Origin: JAPLLS01 sp041309145
Lineage (GTDB): Bacteria; Omnitrophota; Gorgyraeia; Gygaellales; Profunditerraquicolaceae
Assembly: GCA_041309145.1 (NCBI GenBank)
Contig: JBFZAG010000126.1
Coordinates: 1-15,695 of the forward strand
Reading direction: 5' to 3'
DNA: 15,695 nucleotides
Positions 6,640 through 13,228 of this stretch are shown here, one piece after another. The position numbers were made by a program, and so were the translations under genes. The notes beneath the pieces are model-generated. The model was given only the letters and a program-made list of their open reading frames with translations. It was not told the origin of the DNA and made no database searches. The number at the start of each line of letters is the position of its first letter. The stretch's first letter is position 1.

Positions 6640-8808
6640 ATGTTCAGGGTTGACCTGCATCCGACTCATGTTTGCGATTGCGGCAAGTTCCGTTTGCGCG
6701 TCGGCAAGCCTCTTCCGTTCGGGGCTTCCATCGTTCCCGGCGGGGTGAACTTTTCGGTGTATTCCAGTTTCGCCACTTCCTGCAAACTGGCGCTTTTCAA
6801 CAAGCACGAGCCAAAGCCTTTTTGCGTCATTCCCTTTAAGGATGAATTCCGGATCGGCAATGTTTTTACCATGGTGGTCTTTGACCTGGACTACGATAAT
6901 CTGGAGTACGGTTTTTACATGGACGGGCCTTTTAACGAGCGCGAGGGCCAGCGTTTTGACCGGACTAAAGTGCTGATGGACCCTTACGCCAAATCGATCG
7001 GCGGCCGGGATGTCTGGGGCCAGACCCCGGATTGGGATAATATCTATCAGCACCGGGCCCGGATCTGCTTCGACGATTTTGACTGGGAGAACGACCATCC
7101 TCAGGAAACTCCGGTCGAGGACCTGATCATCTACGAAACCCACGTCCGCGGTTTTACCAAGCATCCTTCCTCCGGGGTCAAGCATCCCGGGACGTTCTCC
7201 GGGATCCGGGAAAAAATAGAATATCTGAAAGAGCTGGGGGTGAATTGCGTGGAGCTGATGCCCATCCATGAGTTCGACGAGTTCGAGAATTCGCGGCTGT
7301 CTCCGACCACCGGCAAGATGCTGATGAATTACTGGGGCTACAGCAACGTGGGGTTCTTCGCTCCCAAGGCCGGGTACGCGGCGACCGGTAAATTCGGGAT
7401 GCAGGTCGATGAATGCAAAACCCTGATCCGGGAACTGCACAAAAACGGGATTGAAGTCATCCTGGACGTGGTCTTTAACCATACCGCCGAGGGCAATGAA
7501 AAAGGGCCGTATATCTCTTACCGCGGCATCGACAACAAGACCTATTATCTTCTGACCCCCGACGGATATTATTATAATTTCTCCGGCTGCGGGAACACTT
7601 TGAATTGCAACAATCCCATCGTGCGCAACATGATCCTGGACTGTTTGCGCTACTGGGTGGCGGATTTCCATATTGACGGTTTCCGCTTTGATCTGGCCTC
7701 GATCCTGGGCCGGGATATGAACGGCGCGCCAATGCACAGCCCGCCGCTTTTAGAGACCCTGGCTTTTGACCCGATATTAGGTAAATGCAAGCTGATCGCC
7801 GAAGCCTGGGACGCGGGCGGGCTTTACCAGGTGGGCTGTTTTCCGGCCTGGGGGCGCTGGGCGGAATGGAACGGCAAGTACCGCGACGACCTGAGAAAAT
7901 TCTTGAAAGGCGAGCCGGGAATGCTCGGGGCTATGGCCCAAAGGCTGCAGGGGTCTCCGGACCTTTATGCCCGGGAAGGCCGGGGGGCGACGGCCAGCGT
8001 GAATTTTATCACCGCTCACGACGGATTTACCCTGAATGATATGGTTTCCTATAACGGCAAGCATAACGAGGCCAACGGCGAGAACAATTCCGACGGCGGC
8101 AACGATAATTACAGCTGGAACTGCGGCTGGGAAGGGGAGTCCACTGATCCCGAGGTCAACCGGCTGCGGATCAAACAAATGAAAAACGCGGTGGCCATGC
8201 TTCTGGTCAGCCAGGGCACTCCGATGATCCTTTCCGGGGATGAAATGGCCAATACCCAATGGGGCAACAACAACGCTTATTGCCAGGACAATGAGATCTC
8301 CTGGCTGGATTGGTCGTTGCTGGATAAGAACCGCGAGCTGTTCAATTTTTTCAAACAAATGATCGCTTTCCGCCGCAAACACGCGGTGCTCAGAAGCCGG
8401 GGGCATTTTCAGAACCGGGATTACATGGGCTCGGGGTTCGCCGATATCACCTGGCACGGCCAGAAAGCCTGGAATGTGGACTGGTCGGCCGAGAGCCATT
8501 GTTTGGCTTTTGTGCTCTGCGGCCGCCACGCCAAAGGCGGAACGGTCGACGATAATTCGGTTTACGTGGCCATGAATATGGACTGGCTGATGCACGGCTT
8601 CCAACTGCCCAAGCTGCCGGATTATATGGAATGGTGCGTCTTCGCCAATACCGACGCCCCAGCCGGACAGGATATCTGGGAGCCGGGCCAGGAGATCAGC
8701 CTGGGCAATCAAGATGAATTCCTGGTAGGCGCCAGGTCAGTGATCATCCTGATGGGCCGGGATAAGCTTAAAAAAGAAGTTAAGAGCAAAAAGAAAAACC
8801 TGAAGTAA
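6640..8808 (+). CDS. glgX: Glycogen debranching enzyme / isoamylase, GlgX type (GH13)
   Basis: 722 residues, the usual length for GlgX/TreX enzymes that hydrolyse alpha-1,6 branches of glycogen or limit dextrins in the cytoplasm. An N-terminal CBM48/isoamylase-N domain (about 20-130, LPFGASIVPGGVNFSVYS) precedes the GH13 barrel. Conserved regions are intact: YETHVRGFT near 167-175, DVVFNHT 276-282, GFRFDLA with nucleophile D351, AEAWDAGG with acid/base E388, and ITAHDGFTL with H460 and D461. The GlgX signature NGENNSDGGNDNYSWNCGWEGE follows. Nothing is truncated. An AAGGAG lies immediately before the ATG and the gene begins 2 bases after the STAS stop, so translation is coupled. The Lys-rich C-terminus (KKEVKSKKKNLK) is unusual but harmless. 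A TreX-like isoamylase specificity is the main alternative. Confidence 0.93.
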   Translation: MFRVDLHPTHVCDCGKFRLRVGKPLPFGASIVPGGVNFSVYSSFATSCKLALFNKHEPKPFCVIPFKDEFRIGNVFTMVVFDLDYDNLEYGFYMDGPFNEREGQRFDRTKVLMDPYAKSIGGRDVWGQTPDWDNIYQHRARICFDDFDWENDHPQETPVEDLIIYETHVRGFTKHPSSGVKHPGTFSGIREKIEYLKELGVNCVELMPIHEFDEFENSRLSPTTGKMLMNYWGYSNVGFFAPKAGYAATGKFGMQVDECKTLIRELHKNGIEVILDVVFNHTAEGNEKGPYISYRGIDNKTYYLLTPDGYYYNFSGCGNTLNCNNPIVRNMILDCLRYWVADFHIDGFRFDLASILGRDMNGAPMHSPPLLETLAFDPILGKCKLIAEAWDAGGLYQVGCFPAWGRWAEWNGKYRDDLRKFLKGEPGMLGAMAQRLQGSPDLYAREGRGATASVNFITAHDGFTLNDMVSYNGKHNEANGENNSDGGNDNYSWNCGWEGESTDPEVNRLRIKQMKNAVAMLLVSQGTPMILSGDEMANTQWGNNNAYCQDNEISWLDWSLLDKNRELFNFFKQMIAFRRKHAVLRSRGHFQNRDYMGSGFADITWHGQKAWNVDWSAESHCLAFVLCGRHAKGGTVDDNSVYVAMNMDWLMHGFQLPKLPDYMEWCVFANTDAPAGQDIWEPGQEISLGNQDEFLVGARSVIILMGRDKLKKEVKSKKKNLK

Positions 8809-8841
8809 CTCGAGATAAACTTCGCGAAAGGAGCTGTTTTT

Positions 8842-9162
8842 ATGGAATCAAAATACGCGGTCAGCTGTAACAATGATATTGTCAAAGTCGAGGTGTGCGG
8901 GCGATTGGACGCCACTAACACCGAAGGTTTGCAGACAGAATTGAAGAAATTCGCCGGGCAAAAGATCGCCAAGCTGGTATTCTTGGCCAAAGACCTGGAA
9001 TATATCTCCAGCGCCGGACTGCGGGTGATAATTTTCGCCAAGCAGAAGATCGGGGTAGACGCCGAGATCTTTTTGATCGCGGCCCAGCCGGCGATCCTGA
9101 ATGTTATCAAGATGAGCGGCCTGGATAATTTCATGACTATTCAAGAGACCTTCAGCGAATAA
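8842..9162 (+). CDS. Second STAS-domain antagonist protein
   Basis: 106 residues, a single STAS domain. The acceptor segment EYISSAGLRVIIFAK places S57 at the position phosphorylated in SpoIIAA/RsbV; the C-terminal helix ILNVIKMSGLDNF is typical. It resembles the STAS protein at 6296-6637 in the ISSAGLR motif and overall layout but differs clearly elsewhere, so the two are paralogues rather than a recent duplicate. AAAGGAG lies about 9 bases before the ATG. Only 8 bases separate its stop from the kinase/phosphatase fusion gene, which itself has no SD and so probably depends on ribosomes finishing this gene. That arrangement makes this STAS protein the most likely direct substrate of the fusion protein. 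Confidence 0.9.
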   Translation: MESKYAVSCNNDIVKVEVCGRLDATNTEGLQTELKKFAGQKIAKLVFLAKDLEYISSAGLRVIIFAKQKIGVDAEIFLIAAQPAILNVIKMSGLDNFMTIQETFSE

Positions 9163-9170
9163 AAAATAAC

Positions 9171-10721
9171 ATGGAAAGTTTAGTTTTTCCCGCCAAAATG
9201 GAAAACCTGGAAAAAATGTTCGGCTTTATCCGCGAAGCTGCCGGACGCCAGGGTTTTGCCGCCGAGATGATCGATAAGATCCAGCTGGCCTGCGAGGAGG
9301 CCCTGGTCAACGTGATCAATTACGCTTATCCCGGAAAAGAAGGCGAATTGGAAATAACTTGCTTTAACAGCGAAAGCTTTTTAGAGATCGGGATCAATGA
9401 TTCCGGGATCCCGTTTAATCCCCTTTCTTTGCCTGATCCGGATATCCACGCTCCGATAGAAGCCCGCAGGATCGGAGGCTTGGGGATATTCATGATGAAA
9501 AAGATCATGGACGAGGTCAGGTACAAGCGCGAGAACGAGCGCAATATGCTGACCCTGGTAAAATATAATGTTTGCCGGATCAGCGAGCCGAACGGGGGAG
9601 TTAAAAAAGAACCCCTGCCTCCGGGGGCCTGCCGCTGGCCGCTGGATTTCATGAAGAAAGAAGAGTTTAAAAAGGGCGACGTCATCTTCAAGGCCGGGGA
9701 TAAGGCTGACCGGATGTTTTATATCGCCAAAGGCGAGATCAGGCTGGTGGAGATCAATAAGACCATCACCGCCGGCAACGTGATCGGAGAGATGGGCGTC
9801 TTCTCGCCGTTCAAAGAACGCACGGCCTCCGCGGTGTGCGCCGAGGACCTGGAAACCTACACCATGGGCAAGGACGAGGTGATCCAGTTCTTCGGGAAAG
9901 ATCCCGTCCTGGCCATTGATATGATCCAGCTTTCGATCAAACGTTTCATCGAGAATCTCAAGGCCGAGACCGCGGCCCGGGAGCGCATCGAAAGCGAACT
10001 GCGCATCGCCCAGGAGATCCAGGCCAGCATGCTGCCCAGCGTATTCCCCCAGAAAAAAGAATTTGAGATATTCGCGATGATGGACCCGGCCAAGGAAGTC
10101 GGCGGCGACTTTTACGACTTTTTTTTTATCGACGATAAAAGGCTGTGTTTTGTCATCGGCGATGTTTCCGGCAAGGGGGTCCCGGCGGCGCTGTTCATGG
10201 CTATCACCAAGACTTTGATCAAGAGCGAGGCCAAGCGCGGCTTGTCCACTGACCATATCATGAATAACGTTAACAATATTATTTGTTGGGATAACCAGAC
10301 CTGCCAATTCGTCACGGTGTTCTGCGTCATCCTGGATATCGACAGCGGCAAACTTAAATTCTGCAATTCCGGACATAACCCTCCGCTGGTTTGTGATTCC
10401 AGCGGCTGTTTTGATTTTATCAAAATTCCCGGAGGATTTGTGGTCGGGGTCATAGAGAACGCTAAATGCGAGGAGAAAGAGCTTACTTTGGCTCCGGGGG
10501 ATACGATCTTTCTTTATACCGACGGGGTGACCGAAGCCATGAATCCCGAGCAAGAGCAGTTTTCCGAGGCCAGGCTGAAAAAGACCCTGACCGAGGTTAA
10601 GGATAAAGACATTAAAGATACCATCAACCGGATACGCCAGGAGATCCGGGCTTTTGCCCGGGGAGCCCAGCAGTCAGACGATATTACCATGCTGGCCTTG
10701 CGTTACATAGGCAACGGCTAA
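9171..10721 (+). CDS. Kinase-cNMP sensor-phosphatase fusion (HATPase_c / cyclic-nucleotide-binding / PP2C)
   Basis: 516 residues, soluble, three regulatory domains in one chain. Residues 1-135: RsbW/SpoIIAB-like GHKL kinase with N-box EEALVNVINYAYPG (E43, N47), G1 box NDSGIPFNP (D77) and G2 RRIGGLGIFMMKKIMD (99-114). Residues about 158-262: cyclic-nucleotide-binding domain; GEMG (206-209) and RTAS (217-220) form a phosphate-binding cassette with the E207/R217 spacing of CRP E72/R82, so a true ligand site is plausible. Residues 263-285: signalling helix ARERIESELRIAQEIQ. Residues 295-516: PP2C/SpoIIE phosphatase with intact GGDFYDF (311-317), GDVSGKG (330-336), YTDGVTEAMN near 449 and QQSDDITM near 500. 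It would phosphorylate and dephosphorylate a STAS protein under a second-messenger signal. No SD; start is 8 bases after the STAS stop. Confidence 0.9.
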   Translation: MESLVFPAKMENLEKMFGFIREAAGRQGFAAEMIDKIQLACEEALVNVINYAYPGKEGELEITCFNSESFLEIGINDSGIPFNPLSLPDPDIHAPIEARRIGGLGIFMMKKIMDEVRYKRENERNMLTLVKYNVCRISEPNGGVKKEPLPPGACRWPLDFMKKEEFKKGDVIFKAGDKADRMFYIAKGEIRLVEINKTITAGNVIGEMGVFSPFKERTASAVCAEDLETYTMGKDEVIQFFGKDPVLAIDMIQLSIKRFIENLKAETAARERIESELRIAQEIQASMLPSVFPQKKEFEIFAMMDPAKEVGGDFYDFFFIDDKRLCFVIGDVSGKGVPAALFMAITKTLIKSEAKRGLSTDHIMNNVNNIICWDNQTCQFVTVFCVILDIDSGKLKFCNSGHNPPLVCDSSGCFDFIKIPGGFVVGVIENAKCEEKELTLAPGDTIFLYTDGVTEAMNPEQEQFSEARLKKTLTEVKDKDIKDTINRIRQEIRAFARGAQQSDDITMLALRYIGNG

Positions 10722-10747
10722 TAATGTTCTTTTAAGAGGAGGCGAGA

Positions 10748-11317
10748 ATGCTCAAAGGAAAAAAGATCGGGATCCTGATCGAAGGCGATTATTACGAGCC
10801 GGAGATATGGTATTATAAATTCCGTTTCGCCGAGGAAGGGCTGGATGTGCATTTTCTGACCCGGCTCTGGGGCCAGCCGGCCTTGACGTTTTCCGGCCAT
10901 GAATTCCACCTGCCTTTTGAATGCCGGCAGAGTTTTGAAGATATGGATGACGCTGTTTTGAGAACTTATTCCGCGATCATCGTTCCCGCGGGCATGGTCG
11001 CTGACCGGCTGAGATATACCGCGGACGTCAACAAGCTTCCTCCGGCGGTGGAGTTCCTGAAAAGGGCTTTTGCCGATCAAAACATCATCAAGGGGATCAT
11101 TTGCCACGGGATGTGGCTTCTGGCCCCGGCTCCTGAGCTGGTCAAAGGCCGCAGGGTGGTAGTGCACAATAACCTCCTGGGCGATGCCAGGAACATGGGC
11201 GCGGTGTATGTCAACGAGGACGTGGTCGTGGACGGGGACCTGGTCACCGGCCGCAGCGGCGGGCACTGCAATTTTTTTGCCAGAAAGATAATTGAGCTGA
11301 TCGACGCGAAGGACTGA
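10748..11317 (+). CDS. DJ-1/PfpI family protein (short form)
   Basis: 189 residues with the DJ-1/PfpI (class I glutamine amidotransferase-like) fold: opening strand KKIGILIEGDYYEPEI with the family acidic residue (E17 or E19), AIIVPAG near 78-84, and the nucleophile elbow IICHGMWLLAPA with C119. The following RRVVVHNNLLGDARNMGAVYVNEDVVVDGDLVTGRSGGHC matches the C-terminal half of PfpI-like proteins. Members act as glyoxalase III or deglycase, chaperone or peptidase; no one of these can be chosen. AGAGGAGG is seven bases before the ATG. It starts 26 bases after the kinase/phosphatase fusion without a terminator, so it may belong to the same transcript. It differs from the longer DJ-1 protein at 12083. 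Confidence 0.88.
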   Translation: MLKGKKIGILIEGDYYEPEIWYYKFRFAEEGLDVHFLTRLWGQPALTFSGHEFHLPFECRQSFEDMDDAVLRTYSAIIVPAGMVADRLRYTADVNKLPPAVEFLKRAFADQNIIKGIICHGMWLLAPAPELVKGRRVVVHNNLLGDARNMGAVYVNEDVVVDGDLVTGRSGGHCNFFARKIIELIDAKD

Positions 11318-11338
11318 AGCAATACAAACCTTGATAAT

Positions 11339-11626
11339 ATGAGCGCATATGTGGTCATAGACGTGGATGTCAAAGACCAGAAGCAGTACGCCGAATACAT
11401 GAAAGCCGGAGCTCCCACGATCATCGCCCACGGCGGGAAGCCTTTGGTCAGAGGGGGGAAAACCCGGGTCTGGGAAGGCTCCTGGCAGCCTAAAAGAGTG
11501 ATCGTCCTGGAGTTCAAGACGGTTGAAGAGGCGAGAAAATGGTGGGATTCTCCGGATTATGGAGAAGCCAGGAAATTGCGGGTCAACGCGGCTTCGGCCA
11601 ATGTTATTTGCGTGGAAGGGATATAA
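11339..11626 (+). CDS. DUF1330 family protein
   Basis: 95 residues matching the DUF1330 (dimeric alpha/beta barrel-like) family: AYVVIDVDVKDQKQYAEYMKAG, then RVWEGSWQPKRVIVLEFKTVEEARKWWDSPDYGEARKLR with the diagnostic W-W-S-P-x-Y segment, ending VICVEGI. The family has no settled function; members are small cytoplasmic proteins often near oxidoreductases or carbonyl-metabolism genes. The start at 11339 lacks a Shine-Dalgarno (the preceding bases are ACCTTGATAAT) and lies 21 bases after the DJ-1 stop, so it probably relies on coupling. The full-length match to the family supports this start. Confidence 0.88.
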   Translation: MSAYVVIDVDVKDQKQYAEYMKAGAPTIIAHGGKPLVRGGKTRVWEGSWQPKRVIVLEFKTVEEARKWWDSPDYGEARKLRVNAASANVICVEGI

Positions 11627-11640
11627 AGGAAGGAGGTGTC

Positions 11641-12009
11641 ATGTTTGTTTTGAGGAAAAAACTGGATAAATTCGATATGGGCGGAGGCGTCATCCGCCAG
11701 TATCTGGGCGAAGGGCAAAAACTCAATGCCCAGCACTGGGATATGGCTGATAAAAGCGTGGTCAAACTGCACAAGCACAAGCAGGAGCAGTTCGGTTACG
11801 TGATCAAGGGCGGATTCAAGATGCTTATCGGAAAGCAGAAGGCCCTGCTTAAAGCCGGGGACGCTTATTTTATTCCGGCCAATGTGCTGCATGAATTTGT
11901 GGCCGTAGGCCAGACAGAGGCTATCGATCTGTTCACTCCGGTCAAGAAAGATTTCCCCTGGATGGCAAAGGGCGGCAACGCAGGAAAAAAAATAAAAGCG
12001 AAAAAGTAA
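11641..12009 (+). CDS. Small single-domain cupin (cupin_2)
   Basis: 122 residues. Motif 1 is HKHKQEQFGYVIKG (H44, H46, E49 or Q50) and motif 2 GDAYFIPANVLHEF (H84), giving the usual three-His plus Glu/Gln metal site of a cupin barrel. Small cupins of this kind bind Mn, Fe or Zn and act as isomerases, dioxygenases or sensors; the substrate is unknown. A longer in-frame start at 11539 exists, but it overlaps the DUF1330 gene and its extra 34 residues are not cupin-like, whereas ATG at 11641 sits four bases after AGGAGG (11631-11636). The C-terminus is lysine-rich (KKIKAKK). The gene begins 14 bases after the DUF1330 stop and is followed by a 40-bp palindrome. Confidence 0.9.
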   Translation: MFVLRKKLDKFDMGGGVIRQYLGEGQKLNAQHWDMADKSVVKLHKHKQEQFGYVIKGGFKMLIGKQKALLKAGDAYFIPANVLHEFVAVGQTEAIDLFTPVKKDFPWMAKGGNAGKKIKAKK

Positions 12010-12016
12010 CCGTGAA

Positions 12017-12056
12017 CAACCTACGCGGTTGCCAAGCTTGGCAACCGCGTAGGTTG
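12017..12056. repeat. 40-bp perfect palindrome between the cupin and the long DJ-1 gene
   Basis: Bases 12017-12056 form a perfect inverted repeat with 20-base arms centred on the AAGCTT at 12034-12039; pairing fails only at 12016/12057. As RNA it would form a very stable, GC-rich hairpin of about 18 bp with a tetraloop-sized end. On the + strand no T-tract follows (next is AACAGGTAAAAAAAGGAGG), so it is not a classical terminator in the direction of the genes; on the minus strand a short CTTTTT follows about 12 bases beyond. It may limit read-through, protect the upstream message or bind a dimeric protein. Confidence 0.85.
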
Positions 12057-12082
12057 AACAGGTAAAAAAAGGAGGATGCAAA

Positions 12083-12889
12083 ATGGCAAAAGTGCTGATC
12101 TGCGCGACAAATTACGGGACGTGGGGAGAGGAACTGCAGGCGCCCTGGGATATCATCAAGAAAGCGGGGCATGAGGTCACTCTGACCACCTGGTTCGGCA
12201 AAAAGCCTCTGCCTTTGGCAGTGAGCTGCGACCCTAATTTCTTTGACCCGATCATCAAATGCAACACCAATCCGCCGGACGTCTGCAAGCGGATCAAAGA
12301 GCTGACCGACGGCAATGAGTGGGCCAACTCGATCAAGTTCAAGGACGCGGATATGAAGAATTACGACGCTCTGGTTTTGACCGGCGGCCTGGGAGCGATG
12401 ATCGACCTGTGCAATAACTTTAACGTGCATAAGCTGATCCTCGACGCAATCGCCCAGGACAAGTTGGTCGGGGCGCTTTGTTATTCGGTGGCGACGTTAG
12501 TGTATTGCCGCAATCCTAAGACCAAGAACAGCGTTATTTTCGGCAAACAGATCACCGCGCATCCGGCCTCCTGGGATTTTTACGGCCCGGATTGGGATTT
12601 TACCTACGATCTTTACGGCTCTTCTGCGGATAACGCGGGCACCAACGTGCATACTCCGGGATTCCTTTGGCCGCTTGAGCATATTGTCAGGGACGCTGTC
12701 GGCCCTAATGGCAAATGTATTGCCGAAGAAAAAGCCAGCCGCGAGCACCCCAGAGTGGCTTTTGACTGGCCGTTCGTCACCGGCACCTCAGTGGAATCTT
12801 CTATCGCTTACGGCGAAAAGATCGTGGAAGTCCTGGGTGTTTTAGCCAAAGACGGCAAAGCCGGATTGAAAAATATCAAAGTCGGATAA
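12083..12889 (+). CDS. DJ-1/PfpI family protein, long Hsp31/glyoxalase III-like form
   Basis: 268 residues, longer than the neighbouring 189-residue DJ-1 protein and similar in length to Hsp31/glyoxalase III-like members. Features: first strand AKVLICATNYGTWGEELQAPWDIIKKAGHEV with the family Glu (E16/E17), a cap-like insert 45-90, DALVLTGGLGAM near 95-106, the nucleophile elbow VGALCYSVATLVY with C133, and a His-containing segment EHIVRDAVGP...HPRVAFDWPFVTGTS near 195-235. Hsp31-type enzymes convert methylglyoxal to lactate without a cofactor or act as chaperones; which applies is not visible. AAAAAAAGGAGG lies seven bases before the ATG. It is separated from the cupin by the 40-bp palindrome, so expression may be partly uncoupled from the genes upstream. 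Confidence 0.87.
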   Translation: MAKVLICATNYGTWGEELQAPWDIIKKAGHEVTLTTWFGKKPLPLAVSCDPNFFDPIIKCNTNPPDVCKRIKELTDGNEWANSIKFKDADMKNYDALVLTGGLGAMIDLCNNFNVHKLILDAIAQDKLVGALCYSVATLVYCRNPKTKNSVIFGKQITAHPASWDFYGPDWDFTYDLYGSSADNAGTNVHTPGFLWPLEHIVRDAVGPNGKCIAEEKASREHPRVAFDWPFVTGTSVESSIAYGEKIVEVLGVLAKDGKAGLKNIKVG

Positions 12890-12908
12890 GCCGCAAAGAA
12901 TAATCGCA

Positions 12909-12957
12909 ACGGGCTGCCGCTTGGCGCGGCAGCCCGTATGCAAGAAGCATTGTTTTT
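12909..12957 (+). terminator. GC-rich hairpin with distal T-run (weak or partial terminator)
   Basis: A 12-bp stem (12909-12920 with 12926-12937) and a TTGGC loop. The nearest T-run (12952-12957) is 15 bases beyond the stem, after a second small hairpin (ATGC/GCAT, 12937-12949), which is itself close to the T-run. It may act as a partial terminator between the long DJ-1 gene and the tautomerase gene, or stabilise a processed end. Confidence 0.4.
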
Positions 12958-12987
12958 TCTGATCCGCATAACCGCACGGAGGCTGTC

Positions 12988-13218
12988 ATGCCCGCAATCA
13001 TCGTCCATTCCCTGGAACTTACCGACGAGCAGAAGAAAATACTCGCCGACAAATATATCACCATATTCTCCGAAATATCTAAAGTGCCGAAAGACCGGAT
13101 CTATCTTTTTTTTGACGGCTATACCCTGGATAACGCGGCCTGCAACGGGGTGATGTTCTCCGAGAACCCGCCGAAAGCGGCAATAGGCAAATTCAACCAG
13201 CCGCCGAAACAACCTTAA
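12988..13218 (+). CDS. 4-oxalocrotonate tautomerase-like protein
   Basis: 76 residues beginning Met-Pro, so removal of Met exposes the N-terminal catalytic proline of the tautomerase superfamily. The order PAIIVHSLELTDEQKKILADKYITIFSEISKVPKDRIYLFFDGYTLDNAACNG fits the beta-alpha-beta unit of 4-OT subunits (usually 60-80 residues), which assemble as oligomers and interconvert enol and keto forms of small keto acids or dehalogenate related substrates. The conserved Arg of classical 4-OT near residue 11 is not evident (DEQKK region), so activity may differ. GGAGG lies about six bases before the ATG. It starts 98 bases after the DJ-1 gene (across the hairpin) and 10 bases before the ThDP enzyme, implying a two-gene unit acting on a keto-acid-like compound. 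Confidence 0.82.
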   Translation: MPAIIVHSLELTDEQKKILADKYITIFSEISKVPKDRIYLFFDGYTLDNAACNGVMFSENPPKAAIGKFNQPPKQP

Positions 13219-13228
13219 GGAGCGCGCC

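Noticed and set aside
6448..7737. 429-codon antisense ORF over the STAS and glgX genes
   Set aside because: Long only because of the codon pattern of the sense genes; the protein has no recognisable domain and GlgX is complete on the + strand.
7777..8712. 311-codon antisense ORF inside glgX
   Set aside because: Same reason: no start signal, no domain, fully inside a verified gene.
9381..10553. 390-codon antisense ORF over the kinase/phosphatase fusion
   Set aside because: Composition is that of an antisense shadow (His/Asp/Gly/Ile-rich, no domain); the sense protein has three intact domains.
11539..11640. Upstream in-frame start for the cupin gene
   Set aside because: It would overlap the DUF1330 gene, the added residues are not cupin-like, and AGGAGG lies four bases before the ATG at 11641.
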